A stretch of 64,000 nucleotides of DNA from Gammaproteobacteria bacterium (GTDB lineage: Bacteria; Pseudomonadota; Gammaproteobacteria; Pseudomonadales; PIVM01): NCBI GenBank assembly GCA_003353945.1, contig PIVM01000015.1:1-64000 (forward strand), in the 5' to 3' direction. Shown one piece after another: positions 1 through 9,054 of the stretch. The notes beneath the pieces were generated by a model. The model searched no databases. It had not been told where the DNA came from and was given only the letters and a program-made list of their open reading frames with translations. The first letter of the stretch is position 1; each line of letters starts with the position of its first letter. The position numbers were made by a program, and so were the translations under genes.

Positions 1-48
<48 letters not shown>

Positions 49-66
49 ATCGTTTCAAAGGCGCGT

Positions 67-95
67 ATTAAACCTGTTGTTGCCTGATGAGTCAA
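67..95 (-). promoter_or_regulatory. sigma-70 promoter of tRNA-Phe
   Basis: On the minus strand TTGACT (-35, bases 95-90) is followed by exactly 17 bp and TTTAAT (-10, bases 72-67), then a GC-rich stretch (ACGCGCC). A GC-rich discriminator is typical of stringently controlled stable-RNA promoters. The distance to the mature tRNA 5' end at base 48 allows a short leader. It sits between yggX and the tRNA, so the tRNA can be transcribed independently of mutY-yggX. Confidence 0.7.
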
Positions 96-103
96 GAGGC
101 ATT

Positions 104-122
104 ATTTGCTCTCAGGGCAAAT
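104..122 (-). terminator. weak hairpin after yggX
   Basis: ATTTGC and GCAAAT form a 6-bp stem with a 7-nt loop, 11 bases past the yggX stop. No good T tract follows, so termination is only a possibility. It separates the mutY-yggX transcript from the tRNA promoter. Confidence 0.25.
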
Positions 123-132
123 ATTGTCTGAT

Positions 133-408
133 TCAGGTTTTGGCGGGTGGTACGTAGCCTTCAATTTTTTCGATGTCTTCTCCGGCAATAAATTTATCCA
201 TTTGTTCCTGCAGGTAGACTCGGGCCTTGGGGTCGGTCATGCTGAGGTGACGTTCGTTAATCAGCATGGTTTGATGGCCTAGCCATTCCGTCCAGGCTTT
301 TTTTGATAGATTTTCGTACAGTTCCTGGCCTTTGGGGCCGGGGTAGGGCGGCCGGTCCAGCCCTTCGAGTTCTTCCTGGTATTTTTTGCAGAAGACAGTT
401 CTACTCAT
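133..408 (-). CDS. yggX: probable Fe(2+)-trafficking protein YggX
   Basis: A 91-residue protein with the family hallmarks: N-terminal SRTVFCKKY with the single conserved cysteine (Cys7), the [11 protein letters not shown] segment, a [14 protein letters not shown] core and a C-terminal GYVPP. YggX is a small cytosolic protein linked to iron handling and protection of Fe-S clusters from oxidative damage. It lies 15 bp downstream of mutY on the same strand. This is the standard mutY-yggX pairing, and it fits MutY itself carrying a [4Fe-4S] cluster. Length is normal for the family. Confidence 0.96.
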   Translation of the reverse strand: MSRTVFCKKYQEELEGLDRPPYPGPKGQELYENLSKKAWTEWLGHQTMLINERHLSMTDPKARVYLQEQMDKFIAGEDIEKIEGYVPPAKT

Positions 409-423
409 CGATAACCTCTGATC

Positions 424-1521
424 TCAGGTATTTTTTGGCGTTAACTTGGTAATTAGCCTAGTGACGGGTGCGGCAAGCCCAATCATACCCGGCTTGTCGA
501 TGTTATGCCAAAGCTGACGTTGCGCTTCCATTACTTGATGGATGGGTTGAGGCAAAGTTAACTGGATGGGGTGTATATCAAGATGAAAATGGCTGAACGT
601 GTGGCGATAAATCGGCCAGGACGTTTTATGGCTCGGGAGGGCGTTGAGTGTTTTTTCACACCATTGTTCAGCGCAGTCGCCCTGGGGTATTTCCGGCAAG
701 CTCCACAGTCCACCCCAGATACCTTGAGGCGGGCGTTTTTCCAACAACAAACTGCCGTCGGGTTGCTGGATCAGCAGCATTTGCGTGGTTTTGGTCGGTA
801 GTTTTTTCTTTGGTTTCTTGCCTGGATACAGTTCGATATTGCCTTGCTGAAAGGCCTGACAGCTAGTATCAAGTGGGCAGTTGGCGCATAGGGGTTTGCT
901 GCGTGTGCAGCAGGTGGCGCCGAGATCCATGATGGCCTGGGTATAATGGTCCACCCGTGTTTGAGGGGTGTATTGATCGGCTAGCTGCCAGAGTTGCTGG
1001 CTGATTTGGCTGTGTTCGGGCCAGCCTTCTATGGCGTGGTATCGGGCTAAAACGCGTTTGACATTGCCGTCAAGAATGGTGGCGCGTTGTCCAAAGGCGA
1101 TAGCGCATATGGCGCCGGCCGTGGAGCGGCCGATACCGGGTAGTTTGATAAGTTCATCCACGCTATTGGGAAATTCGCCACGCATCGTTTGGGTGACTTG
1201 TTGTGCTGTTTTATGCAGGTTACGCGCTCTGGCGTAATAGCCAAGCCCTGACCAGAGATGTAGCACTTCATCTTCCAAGGCATCGGCCAGTGCGTCCACG
1301 CTTGGAAATGTTTTTGTAAATCGCTCGAAGTAGGGGATAACGGTGGCAACCTGGGTTTGTTGCAGCATGATTTCTGAAAGCCAGACCCTGTAGGCATTGA
1401 TATCGTGTTGCCAGGGCAGGTCTTTGCGGCCGTGTTGATCATACCAGTGCAACACTGCCTCGCTAAACGTCGGTGCTTGTAAAAACGGCTGTGCTTTTAA
1501 TAACGGCTGAGCGACGGGCAT
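424..1521 (-). CDS. mutY: A/G-specific adenine DNA glycosylase MutY
   Basis: A 365-residue base-excision repair glycosylase that removes adenine mispaired with 8-oxoguanine. The HhH-GPD core contains the catalytic glutamate (Glu50, in [15 protein letters not shown]), the helix-hairpin-helix [12 protein letters not shown], and the conserved aspartate in [11 protein letters not shown]. Four cysteines spaced C-x6-C-x2-C-x5-C (in [18 protein letters not shown]) form the [4Fe-4S] site. The C-terminal third is the NUDIX-like domain that recognises 8-oxoG. About 15 residues precede the usual family start, so the true start could be slightly downstream. It is followed closely by yggX. The upstream FAD oxidase gene ends 3 bp before it, so the four minus-strand genes may be one transcript. 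Confidence 0.96.
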   Translation of the reverse strand: MPVAQPLLKAQPFLQAPTFSEAVLHWYDQHGRKDLPWQHDINAYRVWLSEIMLQQTQVATVIPYFERFTKTFPSVDALADALEDEVLHLWSGLGYYARARNLHKTAQQVTQTMRGEFPNSVDELIKLPGIGRSTAGAICAIAFGQRATILDGNVKRVLARYHAIEGWPEHSQISQQLWQLADQYTPQTRVDHYTQAIMDLGATCCTRSKPLCANCPLDTSCQAFQQGNIELYPGKKPKKKLPTKTTQMLLIQQPDGSLLLEKRPPQGIWGGLWSLPEIPQGDCAEQWCEKTLNALPSHKTSWPIYRHTFSHFHLDIHPIQLTLPQPIHQVMEAQRQLWHNIDKPGMIGLAAPVTRLITKLTPKNT

Positions 1522-1524
1522 GGC

Positions 1525-2646
1525 TTATTGGATCTCGTCTAATACGGTTTTAGTGACCATCTCGGCCAGGGCGAGGCAGGATGTGAGTCCCGGTGACTCA
1601 ATGCCAAACAGGTTGATCAGTCCTGGCAGTTGGTGTTGCACAGCACTGTGCAGACAGAAATCTTCACTGGCTGCGCCGGGCGCCTGCAATTTTGGCCGAA
1701 TGCCAACGTAGTCGGGCGCGAGTTTGGCGGGATCTAAGCCGGGGAAGTAAGTCTGAATTGCCTGCTGAAAGGCATCGAGGCGATAGGCATCAACCTGATA
1801 GTCGATGTCGTCAATGTAGCGCACATCCGGTCCAAATCGCAACTGACCTGCCAGGTCCAGGGTGGCGTGAATACCCAGGCCGCTGTGTTTGGCTTCGGGC
1901 AGTGGGTAAATCAAATGGTTAAAGGGTGAGCGGCCGCTGTAATGAAAATAATTGCCTTTGGCGTAGTAAAGAAGCGGTATGGATGAAGTGTCATAGCCTT
2001 CAATGCTGTGCGCGACTTGCTGAGCTTGCAGGCCGGTTGCATTGATGACGATGCGGCTGTGGCATTGATAGGGCGTTTGCGCGCTTAGCATATCGACGTC
2101 AAACCCCGTGTTTTGGGGAGTGATCCTGGTAACACCGGTATGCAACACCAGTTGCGCCTGATGTTGTTGCGCGTCCGCCAGCAGGCTTTCCATTAAGCCA
2201 TGGCTGTCCACGATGCCGGTGGAAGGGGAGAAGAGAGCAAGACTGGCTTTGACATGCGGTTCTTTGGCGCTTATTTCCGCAGCCTCCCACCATTGCAGAT
2301 CATCAACGCCGTTGCGTTCGGCTTGTGTCAACAACGTGTCCAGTGCCGCTTTGTCATTGTCATGTTGCGCCACAATCAGCTTGCCTATGCGTTTGTGGCC
2401 CACACGGTGGCTTTGGCAATAATCGTAAAGCTGATGCTTTCCTTTGACGCACAGTTGTGCTTTGAGCGAATCGCTGGCGTAATAAATGCCCGCATGGATC
2501 ACTTCGCTGTTTCGGCTACTGATGCCGGCACCGATCCGTCCTTCCTGTTCGAGTATCAACACGTCTTTGAAATGCTGGGCAAGTGATCGTGCTATGGCCA
2601 GTCCTACGACGCCGGCACCGATGACGGTGACATCAACCTTTTCCAT
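1525..2646 (-). CDS. FAD-dependent oxidoreductase, L-2-hydroxyglutarate oxidase-like (LhgO/YgaF family)
   Basis: A 373-residue DAO-fold flavoprotein. The N-terminal dinucleotide motif VIGAGVVGLAIARSLA binds FAD, followed by the acidic LEQE and the SSRNSEVIHAGIYY segment characteristic of the L-2-hydroxyglutarate dehydrogenase/oxidase group. The C-terminal part has GIRPKL and FGIESPGLTS, also family-typical. The expected reaction is oxidation of L-2-hydroxyglutarate to 2-oxoglutarate with electrons passed to quinone or oxygen. I chose the ATG at 2646 because MEKVDVTVIGAG starts at the normal family position; an in-frame start 84 bp upstream would add an unconserved tail inside panM. It overlaps panM by 14 bp, implying coupled translation. 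Exact substrate is inferred. Confidence 0.82.
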   Translation of the reverse strand: MEKVDVTVIGAGVVGLAIARSLAQHFKDVLILEQEGRIGAGISSRNSEVIHAGIYYASDSLKAQLCVKGKHQLYDYCQSHRVGHKRIGKLIVAQHDNDKAALDTLLTQAERNGVDDLQWWEAAEISAKEPHVKASLALFSPSTGIVDSHGLMESLLADAQQHQAQLVLHTGVTRITPQNTGFDVDMLSAQTPYQCHSRIVINATGLQAQQVAHSIEGYDTSSIPLLYYAKGNYFHYSGRSPFNHLIYPLPEAKHSGLGIHATLDLAGQLRFGPDVRYIDDIDYQVDAYRLDAFQQAIQTYFPGLDPAKLAPDYVGIRPKLQAPGAASEDFCLHSAVQHQLPGLINLFGIESPGLTSCLALAEMVTKTVLDEIQ

Positions 2647-3085
2647 GTGTTGGCCTATAGTAGTGATTATTATCTTGGGGATGAAAGCCGAGAGTTTGCA
2701 ACCATTTACCCAGAGCTGTGTTTTCTTCACTCAACAATACATTGAGGCGCCAGTTCTGCTGATCTGCTATTTGAACGATATCCAGCATAAATTTGTTGGC
2801 CACACCACGGTTGCGCGTGATTTCCCTTACACACAAATGTTCGAGTTGGTGAGTGCCGTCATTGTTGACACGTTTGTCATGACGTAACCAGAGGGCGGCC
2901 AGCAGTCTGTCATTAAAGCGCGCGGCATAAAGCTGGAGGAGGGGATCGGCAAGCCGGTCTGATAACCAGATTTGCAGATTTTGCTCGTCAAGCGAAGGTA
3001 ATGCCGGGTCATCCCGTACAATTTTTAGCAGGTCTGTCAGGTCCTGCTCGTCAGGTGTATTGACGACTTCAGTGATGATGGGCAT
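2633..3085 (-). CDS. panM: PanM/PanZ-type GNAT protein (aspartate decarboxylase maturation/CoA sensor)
   Basis: A 150-residue GNAT-fold protein. LYAARFNDRLLAAL followed by VREITRNRGVANKF closely matches my recollection of E. coli PanZ (IYAARFNERLLAAV and VREVTRRRGVG). PanZ binds acetyl-CoA, triggers self-cleavage of the PanD proenzyme and then inhibits PanD, so it controls beta-alanine and CoA supply. The N-terminal half (about 60 residues) is longer than in E. coli PanZ. I use the ATG at 3085 (MPIITEVV); an upstream in-frame start at 3142 lacks support. No panD is in the window. A generic GNAT acetyltransferase remains possible. Confidence 0.72.
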   Translation of the reverse strand: MPIITEVVNTPDEQDLTDLLKIVRDDPALPSLDEQNLQIWLSDRLADPLLQLYAARFNDRLLAALWLRHDKRVNNDGTHQLEHLCVREITRNRGVANKFMLDIVQIADQQNWRLNVLLSEENTALGKWLQTLGFHPQDNNHYYRPTHGKG

Positions 3086-3174
3086 GGCTAAGGTATTCCT
3101 CAAGGGCGAAGATGCGCAGGTATTGTAAAAGCCTTGTGGCAAAACTCAAAGATGTAATGCGCGAGCGGATTACT

Positions 3175-3180
3175 TATAAT
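3175..3180 (+). promoter_or_regulatory. probable -10 box of the his operon
   Basis: A perfect TATAAT lies 41 bp before the hisB ATG. I see no convincing -35 at the right distance. It overlaps an upstream in-frame ATG at 3179, which argues that translation starts at 3221 rather than 3179. Confidence 0.4.
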
Positions 3181-3220
3181 GGCGGTTTACTGCTGCCACC
3201 TCTTATTTGGAGACGCGCTG

Positions 3221-3814
3221 ATGTCGCAACGACAGGCCACGATTACCCGTAACACGCTGGAAACTCAAATTACCGTCACTGTCAATCTTGATGGTACCGG
3301 ACAGGTAAATTTTTCCACTGGCATTCCGTTTTTGGAGCATATGCTCGATCAGGTGGCACGGCACGGCATGGTGGATATCACCATCCAGGCGGCGGGTGAT
3401 TTACACATCGACGACCACCATGCAGTCGAAGACATTGGTATCACCTTCGGGCAGGCCTTTGCCAAAGCGCTGGGTGACAAGAAAGGCATTTACCGTTATG
3501 GCCACGCCTATGTGCCATTGGACGAGTCGCTTTCACGCGTAGTCATTGACTTTTCCGGTCGCCCCGGGTTGACCTTTCATGTACCCTTCTCGCGCGCCCG
3601 TGTGGGTGATTTTGAAGTGGATTTATTCGCTGAGTTTTTCCAGGGTTTTGTGAATCATGCCAAGGTAACCTTGCATATTGACAATCTGAGGGGTAGCAAT
3701 TCCCACCACCAGGCGGAAACTGTCTTTAAGGCGTTTGGTCGTGCACTGCGTATGGCATTGACTGCAGATGCGCGTATGGCGGGCATTATGCCCTCCACAA
3801 AAGGCAGCTTGTAG
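3221..3814 (+). CDS. hisB: imidazoleglycerol-phosphate dehydratase HisB
   Basis: A 197-residue monofunctional dehydratase that converts imidazole glycerol phosphate to imidazole acetol phosphate in histidine synthesis. It lacks the N-terminal phosphatase domain of the bifunctional E. coli HisB. The two metal-binding, histidine-rich motifs are present: [11 protein letters not shown] in the first half and [18 protein letters not shown] in the second. [13 protein letters not shown] is also family-typical. The ATG at 3221 is preceded by GGAG at suitable spacing. It is first of four his genes in the order hisB-hisH-hisA-hisF; hisG, hisD, hisC and hisI/E are not in the window. Confidence 0.97.
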   Translation: MSQRQATITRNTLETQITVTVNLDGTGQVNFSTGIPFLEHMLDQVARHGMVDITIQAAGDLHIDDHHAVEDIGITFGQAFAKALGDKKGIYRYGHAYVPLDESLSRVVIDFSGRPGLTFHVPFSRARVGDFEVDLFAEFFQGFVNHAKVTLHIDNLRGSNSHHQAETVFKAFGRALRMALTADARMAGIMPSTKGSL

Positions 3815-3815
3815 T

Positions 3816-3877
3816 GTCACTAATCAGCTCGCGATTTGAATAGTGACAGGTCTTGTGGACAACAGGTCTTGCGGACA
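3816..3877 (+). repeat. inverted repeat plus 16-bp tandem direct repeat between hisB and hisH
   Basis: GTCACTA (3816-3822) pairs with TAGTGAC (3841-3847). Directly after it, ACAGGTCTTGTGGACA (3846-3861) is repeated in tandem as ACAGGTCTTGCGGACA (3862-3877) with one change. The element fills half of the 123-bp hisB-hisH spacer. It starts 2 bp after the hisB stop. No T tract follows, so it does not look like a normal terminator. Confidence 0.6.
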
Positions 3878-3937
3878 TAGGTAGTTTACAGCCCCCCTTC
3901 TGTCTTAAGGGCAATAGAAAAGAGGTTCGACAGAGTT

Positions 3938-4597
3938 ATGAGTCAGACTCAGCAGCACGTTGCTGTTATTGATTATGGTATGGGCAATTTGCACTCCGTG
4001 GCATCTGCCATGGCCCATGTTGATGCCTCGGCGCATATCGAAATCACTCAGGATGCCGAGGTCATCTCTCGCGCTGATCGTGTGGTGTTTCCCGGCGTTG
4101 GGGCAATCCGTGATTGCATGGCGGAGATTCGCCGCCTGGGATTCGATAAAATGGTCATGCAGGCTGTTAAGGAAAAACCCGTGTTAGCTATCTGTGTAGG
4201 TCTGCAGGCGCTGATGGCGCAAAGTGAAGAAAATGACGGCGTCGACTGTCTTGATTTGCTGCCGGGTGAGGTGCGGTTTTTTGGCACGGATCGCACCGAT
4301 GAGCAAGGCCACCGCCTGAAAGTCCCCCATATGGGGTGGAGTTGTGTGGAGCAAACAACGGCGCATCCCATGTGGCAGGGCATCGAGCAAAACAGCCGTT
4401 TTTATTTTGTGCACAGTTATTATGTTGAGGCGGCTGATCCCCAGCAGCTTGTGGGGCGATGTGTGTACGGAAAACCCTTTGCCGCAGCACTGAGTACGGA
4501 TAATTTATTTGCAGCGCAATTTCATCCCGAAAAAAGCCATACGGCGGGTTTGCAATTGTTGCGCAATTTTCTTTCTTGGGATGGGCGTCGTGGCTGA
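3938..4597 (+). CDS. hisH: imidazole glycerol phosphate synthase, glutaminase subunit HisH
   Basis: A 219-residue class I glutamine amidotransferase that supplies ammonia to HisF. Family motifs are [14 protein letters not shown] at the N terminus, [12 protein letters not shown] (oxyanion region), the nucleophile cysteine in [11 protein letters not shown], and the His-Glu pair in [10 protein letters not shown]. The cysteine motif reads ICVGLQ rather than the more common ICLGMQ, a conservative change. It acts as a heterodimer with HisF, encoded two genes downstream. An AAGAGG ribosome binding site precedes the ATG. Confidence 0.96.
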   Translation: MSQTQQHVAVIDYGMGNLHSVASAMAHVDASAHIEITQDAEVISRADRVVFPGVGAIRDCMAEIRRLGFDKMVMQAVKEKPVLAICVGLQALMAQSEENDGVDCLDLLPGEVRFFGTDRTDEQGHRLKVPHMGWSCVEQTTAHPMWQGIEQNSRFYFVHSYYVEAADPQQLVGRCVYGKPFAAALSTDNLFAAQFHPEKSHTAGLQLLRNFLSWDGRRG

Positions 4598-4666
4598 GCT
4601 GTCGTGGCTGAGATGGTGGTTAAGTTTGTCCCTTCTGATCAATCAAAGTAAACAGGTAAGACCCGT

Positions 4667-5401
4667 ATGTTGATTATTCCCGCCATTGATCTTAAAGATG
4701 GCAAATGTGTACGTTTACGCCAGGGGCGAATGGAAGACTCCACGGTATTTTCTGATGAACCGCTTGCCATGGCTGCCCGTTGGGTGAGTGCTGGTGCGCG
4801 TCGCTTGCATCTGGTTGATTTGAATGGTGCCTTTGCCGGTGAGCCGGTGAACGGTGACGTTGTCAAAGCGATTGCGCAAAAGTACCCCGAATTACCGATA
4901 CAAATTGGTGGCGGTATTCGTGATCTGGAAACGATTGAGGCCTATGTGAAAGCTGGCGTCAGCTATGTCATTATCGGGACCAAGGCGGTTAAAGAGCCCG
5001 CGTTTGTTAGCGAGGCATGTGCAGCATTTCCGGGGAAAGTGATTGTTGGGCTGGATGCCAAGAATGGCCTTGTTGCGACCGACGGCTGGGCTGAAGTCTC
5101 TGAACTGCAAGCAACGGAACTTGCCAAGAATTTTGAAGCCGATGGTGTTGCAGCGATTGTGTATACGGATATTGATCGAGACGGCATGATGCAGGGCGTT
5201 AATGTGGAGGCCACCGTGGCCATGGCACAGGCGTCTTCTATTCCGGTTGTGGCCTCCGGTGGCATCACTAATCTGGAGGATATCAAACGCGTCAGGGCGG
5301 TTGCGCATCACGGTATCCTGGGTGCGATTACCGGAAGGGCAATCTACGAAGGTACGCTGGATGTACGCGAAGCGCAGCAGTATTGTGATCAGGCGCAGTG
5401 A
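4667..5401 (+). CDS. hisA: phosphoribosylformimino-5-aminoimidazole carboxamide ribotide isomerase HisA
   Basis: A 244-residue (beta/alpha)8-barrel that isomerises ProFAR to PRFAR in histidine synthesis. The two catalytic aspartates are visible: Asp8 in [14 protein letters not shown] and the second in [16 protein letters not shown]. The two phosphate-binding half-barrel motifs are [12 protein letters not shown] and [13 protein letters not shown]. Length is exactly typical. It lies between hisH and hisF with spacers of 69 and 37 bp, consistent with one operon. Confidence 0.97.
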   Translation: MLIIPAIDLKDGKCVRLRQGRMEDSTVFSDEPLAMAARWVSAGARRLHLVDLNGAFAGEPVNGDVVKAIAQKYPELPIQIGGGIRDLETIEAYVKAGVSYVIIGTKAVKEPAFVSEACAAFPGKVIVGLDAKNGLVATDGWAEVSELQATELAKNFEADGVAAIVYTDIDRDGMMQGVNVEATVAMAQASSIPVVASGGITNLEDIKRVRAVAHHGILGAITGRAIYEGTLDVREAQQYCDQAQ

Positions 5402-5438
5402 AAACATGCAGTGAAAACCATAGTAAAGAGGTAGTCTG

Positions 5439-6218
5439 ATGGGCTTGGCAAAACGCATTATTCCCTGTCTTGATGTGGATGCAGGCAGGGTAGTAAAAGG
5501 TGTTCAGTTTGTTGATATTCGTGATGCGGGTGACCCAGTCGAAGTCGCCAAACGTTACAACGAGCAGGGCGCTGATGAAATCACCTTTCTGGATATTACC
5601 GCCAGTCACGAAGGCCGTGATACCACGATCCATACGGTGGAAAAGATCGCCAGTGAGGTCTTTATTCCTCTAACGGTTGGTGGTGGCATCCGTGAGGTGG
5701 AGGATATTCGGCGTATGCTCAATGCGGGCGCCGATAAAGTGGGTATCAATACAGCAGCGATCCATCGGCCCGAATTTGTACGTGAAGCCGCTGAGCGTTT
5801 TGGATCACAATGCATTGTCGTGGCGATTGATGCCAAGCAGGTCAGTGCTCCCGGGGAGCCTTTGCGTTGGGAAATCTTTACCCACGGTGGCCGTAAACCC
5901 ACCGGTATTGATGCCGTTGGCTGGGCGAGAAAAATGGTTGAATTGGGTGCTGGAGAAATTCTTTTAACCAGTATGGACAGGGATGGCACTAAGGACGGTT
6001 TTGATCTGGCTCTTACGCGGACAATTAGTGAGGCGGTTGTGGTGCCCGTCATTGCATCAGGCGGGGTTGGCACCTTGCAGCATCTGGTCGATGGTGTGGT
6101 GGAGGGTTATGCGGACGCCGTGCTGGCAGCGAGCATATTTCACTTCGCGCAATACAGCATCCCCGAAGCGAAACGGTTTATGGCTGATCAGGGGGTTGAG
6201 GTCAGGCTGGCGCCCTGA
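5439..6218 (+). CDS. hisF: imidazole glycerol phosphate synthase, cyclase subunit HisF
   Basis: A 259-residue barrel enzyme that uses ammonia from HisH to form imidazole glycerol phosphate and AICAR. Catalytic Asp11 is in [15 protein letters not shown] and the second aspartate in VVAIDAKQV. Phosphate sites are [12 protein letters not shown] and [12 protein letters not shown]. Length is normal. It is the last gene of the his block and converges on a small minus-strand gene 21 bp away. I see no clear terminator in that gap. Confidence 0.97.
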   Translation: MGLAKRIIPCLDVDAGRVVKGVQFVDIRDAGDPVEVAKRYNEQGADEITFLDITASHEGRDTTIHTVEKIASEVFIPLTVGGGIREVEDIRRMLNAGADKVGINTAAIHRPEFVREAAERFGSQCIVVAIDAKQVSAPGEPLRWEIFTHGGRKPTGIDAVGWARKMVELGAGEILLTSMDRDGTKDGFDLALTRTISEAVVVPVIASGGVGTLQHLVDGVVEGYADAVLAASIFHFAQYSIPEAKRFMADQGVEVRLAP

Positions 6219-6239
6219 TACGCAGCTTCATGTGCTTAT

Positions 6240-6485
6240 TTAATGAGTCCGATTGGCCGTTGTTCCTGCATTCAACGAGCGATAAAATGATGTCAGTGTT
6301 TTTGGGTCTGCCAGGGTTAGAAAATCAACAAAATCCTTCAGGCCACGTTCTGCATCATTGGCATCGTCAAAAGGGCCAACATCAGCACCTTCACGAGTGT
6401 GAAAAAACCACACATTGTGCTTTTTAAAAAAGCGAGCGGACCGACCGGGAATGGTACCGGCTTCACCAGCGCGATTAATTTCCAT
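6240..6485 (-). CDS. small conserved protein of unknown function (DUF6316-like)
   Basis: An 81-residue soluble protein, MEINRAGEAGTIPGRSARFF and onward, with a compact middle rich in aromatic residues (NVWFFHTREG) and an acidic helix (DDANDAERGLKDFVDFL). I think this is the gammaproteobacterial DUF6316 family but am not certain; no function is known to me. The ATG at 6485 follows a near-perfect AAGGAGGG. An in-frame upstream start would add 16 unconserved residues. No signal peptide or membrane segment. A 6-bp inverted repeat (TATAGC/GCTATA) lies about 50 bp upstream and could be regulatory. Confidence 0.72.
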   Translation of the reverse strand: MEINRAGEAGTIPGRSARFFKKHNVWFFHTREGADVGPFDDANDAERGLKDFVDFLTLADPKTLTSFYRSLNAGTTANRTH

Positions 6486-6641
6486 TGGAGCCCTCCTTGT
6501 ATAACAAAAGGCAGTAGCAACAACTTTCTTCATATAGCAAAAAGCTATAAATTGCCGCCGTTAATGTAAGTTCTATTATAGCACTATTCAAAAATTAACC
6601 AAACATTTTGTAATTGCATGAAATTTAAGAATTTTCAGTGC

Positions 6642-7577
6642 CTAATGTGCTGGATTTGGCGGTTTTTTCACTTGCTTGGCGACAGTGTTCTCAAGTGCGG
6701 GTAATGCAACGGATTTTCCTTTCCTCTTATTCCTATGTGCAGCCAAGTTTCCTCGTGGAAGTTTCAGGGCTTCAGATGCTGAAACCAGCTGAATCTGCCA
6801 TTGGTCCAGATTGGTGAGTGCGCTTTCCAAAAAGTCGAGGGTTGTGGAGTTGGGGTGCCCAATAGCGATAGCGATACCATTGCGGTGGGCTAATTTGACC
6901 GCTTTTTGAAAAGCCTTGGCAATGGCTTTGGGATTTGGATCATGGTCAAGAAAAACGTCACGCCGAATCGTGGGAATGTTTGACTCCTGTGCAGTGGCAT
7001 AGGCAATGGAATTCGGATTGGTGTGGCTGTCGACAAAAAACAAATCATGGCAGATTAACTCTTCCATAATCCAATCCATCGGTTGTTTCATTTGCGTGAG
7101 TTCACTGCCCATGTGGTTGTTGATCCCTCTGGCATGGGGGATTGCTTCAATGGATTGACGTAGCGTGAATTGTAATTGCTGCTTGTTCATTGCCGGTGTG
7201 AGCGCACCGGGCCCCAAGCGCAGATTGTACAGACTGCTCATGGGTGCATGCAGCATAATTTCCTTGCCATTGTTGTGGGCCATTTCTGCCAATGATTTTG
7301 CTGCGGGGGTAAATGGCAGAAAAGCGTAGGTGATGCTGCCGGGTAGTTGCACGGCCCGTTCTCCCTGGGCTGCGTTATTTCCCATATCATCAATAATGAC
7401 AACGAGTTTGGGTATATCAGGATTCCAGACGATGGCAGGTGCTTGATAGATATAGAGTGATTTTGCACAGACTGATGCTGTTGGTAATACCATAGCGCTG
7501 CAGATTAATAGCATAAGCAGCGCAGGGCGAAAATGGGAAAACTCTCCTAGCGGATCCGTGGTGGCTAGTATTGTCAC
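6642..7577 (-). CDS. divergent polysaccharide deacetylase family protein (YibQ-like)
   Basis: A 311-residue protein with an N-terminal hydrophobic export segment (residues about 14-38) followed by a NodB-like deacetylase fold of the divergent YibQ type: VVIIDDMGNN, LHAPMSS, INNHMGSELTQ, FFVDSHTNP and IAIAIGHPNSTT. The retained Asp and His residues suggest metal binding, but substrate and activity of this family are not established. It overlaps ctpA by 4 bp (ATGA), so translation is probably coupled. The gene order gpmI-envC-ctpA-yibQ is common in gammaproteobacteria and points to a role in cell wall remodelling. The basic C-terminal tail after residue 275 is not conserved. Confidence 0.88.
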   Translation of the reverse strand: MTILATTDPLGEFSHFRPALLMLLICSAMVLPTASVCAKSLYIYQAPAIVWNPDIPKLVVIIDDMGNNAAQGERAVQLPGSITYAFLPFTPAAKSLAEMAHNNGKEIMLHAPMSSLYNLRLGPGALTPAMNKQQLQFTLRQSIEAIPHARGINNHMGSELTQMKQPMDWIMEELICHDLFFVDSHTNPNSIAYATAQESNIPTIRRDVFLDHDPNPKAIAKAFQKAVKLAHRNGIAIAIGHPNSTTLDFLESALTNLDQWQIQLVSASEALKLPRGNLAAHRNKRKGKSVALPALENTVAKQVKKPPNPAH

Positions 7578-8932
7578 AAACTCTCTTTGTCTGGTGTTTT
7601 ATTGTCTTTTTCTATCCTGTTCAGGCTGAGTATATGAATGCCTTTTAGTAGATTCAACGCTTCATAAAGTTGATTGTCTTTGATTTCCGTTTTGTCTTTA
7701 TCGGTATCTGACTTTTCCTTGTCTTTTTTGTCATCGCCATTTTTCCCATTGGCATTATCCAGGTGCCGACTGAGGTCGGCTTCCTTAATCCCTGAATGAA
7801 CATCCATGCGTGTGATTTTGGCGCGTTCTACAATAATATCCGGTTCAATACCCTGTGCCTGAATGGAGCGGCCATTGGGCGTAAAATACAAGGCAGTGGT
7901 TAATTTGATTGCCCGGTCTTCGGTGAGTGGAATGACCGATTGCACTGAACCTTTACCGAAGCTGTCGGTCCCCATGATGACAGCACGTTTATGGTCCTGG
8001 AGTGCACCGGCGACAATTTCAGAAGCGGAGGCCGATCCGCCGTTGATTAGCACTACCAGCGGTAAATCGTCGCTAGGATCGCTACTGGTCGCATTGTATT
8101 TGCTGTCGGTTTTAGGCAATCTGCCTTCGGTATAGACGATCAGTCCTTCGGCTAAAAACTGATCGACAACCTCGACACTGGCGTGCAGTACGCCACCGGG
8201 ATTATTGCGTAAATCCAGCACAAGGCCTTTTAAAGGCTTGTTGTTCTTTTGTAGCTTAGCGAGTGCTTTACCGACTTGCAGGCCGGTATTGGCTTGAAAT
8301 TGCGCGATTCGAATATAACCGTAACCCTCTTCCAGGGAGCGACTTCGAACACTCACTACTCGAATAATGTCACGGGTAATGGTCACTTCAAACGGGTGAT
8401 TCAACCCTTCTCTGGCAACTGTTAAAGTGATCTTGCTGCCACGTTTGCCTCGCATGATTTTCACCGCTTCGGTCAGGGTCATGCCTTTGACTGGCTGTTT
8501 GTCCAATTTAATAATTAAATCACCCGCTTCAATACCGGCTTTTTGTGCAGGGGTATCGTCGATAGGCGAGATGACTTTGACAAAGCCGTCTTCCATACCC
8601 ACTTCCAGGCCCAAGCCACCGAATTCACCTGTAGTGTGAACTTTAAGTTCTCTATACAACTTCTTATCGAGATAACTGGAGTGCGGATCGAGTCCAGATA
8701 ACATGCCTTTGATCGCGTATTCCAGCAGTGTGCGATCATCAACTTCTTCAACATAGCTTGAGCGTATCTGGTGGAATACCTCACTGAATAGCCTCAAGTC
8801 TTTTAGTGGTAATTGCTCAGGAGGAGGGTTGTCCTCGGCCCAGGCGGGTATGAACATGACACTTATTAATAACAACACCAGTGATTTGATGGAGAATTGA
8901 AAGTGTGTTGGCTTGTCTAAAGAACTGATCAT
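7574..8932 (-). CDS. S41 family carboxy-terminal processing protease (CtpA type)
   Basis: A 452-residue exported serine protease. A signal peptide (residues about 1-32, ending FIPAWAE) is followed by an N-terminal helical part, a PDZ domain (KVISPIDDTPAQKAGIEAGD onward) and the S41 catalytic domain. The nucleophile serine is in GGSASASEIVAGAL and the general-base lysine in GTDSFGKGSVQS, giving the Ser/Lys dyad. The last 90 residues contain a charged run of Lys and Asp and look disordered. Periplasmic CTPs trim proteins at their C termini, including murein hydrolases. Encoding next to EnvC fits that role, but the substrate here is unknown. Confidence 0.93.
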   Translation of the reverse strand: MISSLDKPTHFQFSIKSLVLLLISVMFIPAWAEDNPPPEQLPLKDLRLFSEVFHQIRSSYVEEVDDRTLLEYAIKGMLSGLDPHSSYLDKKLYRELKVHTTGEFGGLGLEVGMEDGFVKVISPIDDTPAQKAGIEAGDLIIKLDKQPVKGMTLTEAVKIMRGKRGSKITLTVAREGLNHPFEVTITRDIIRVVSVRSRSLEEGYGYIRIAQFQANTGLQVGKALAKLQKNNKPLKGLVLDLRNNPGGVLHASVEVVDQFLAEGLIVYTEGRLPKTDSKYNATSSDPSDDLPLVVLINGGSASASEIVAGALQDHKRAVIMGTDSFGKGSVQSVIPLTEDRAIKLTTALYFTPNGRSIQAQGIEPDIIVERAKITRMDVHSGIKEADLSRHLDNANGKNGDDKKDKEKSDTDKDKTEIKDNQLYEALNLLKGIHILSLNRIEKDNKTPDKESL

Positions 8933-9054
8933 TATTAATGCTCCCCACCGTAATGGGTGGTTAGGACTCCGTTTTGATTAGGACAATGATTAATTGTAGC
9001 TTGATTTTCAGGTTGAAAGATATCTTAGGCCAGTATCTCTTTTAGATAGTCTGT

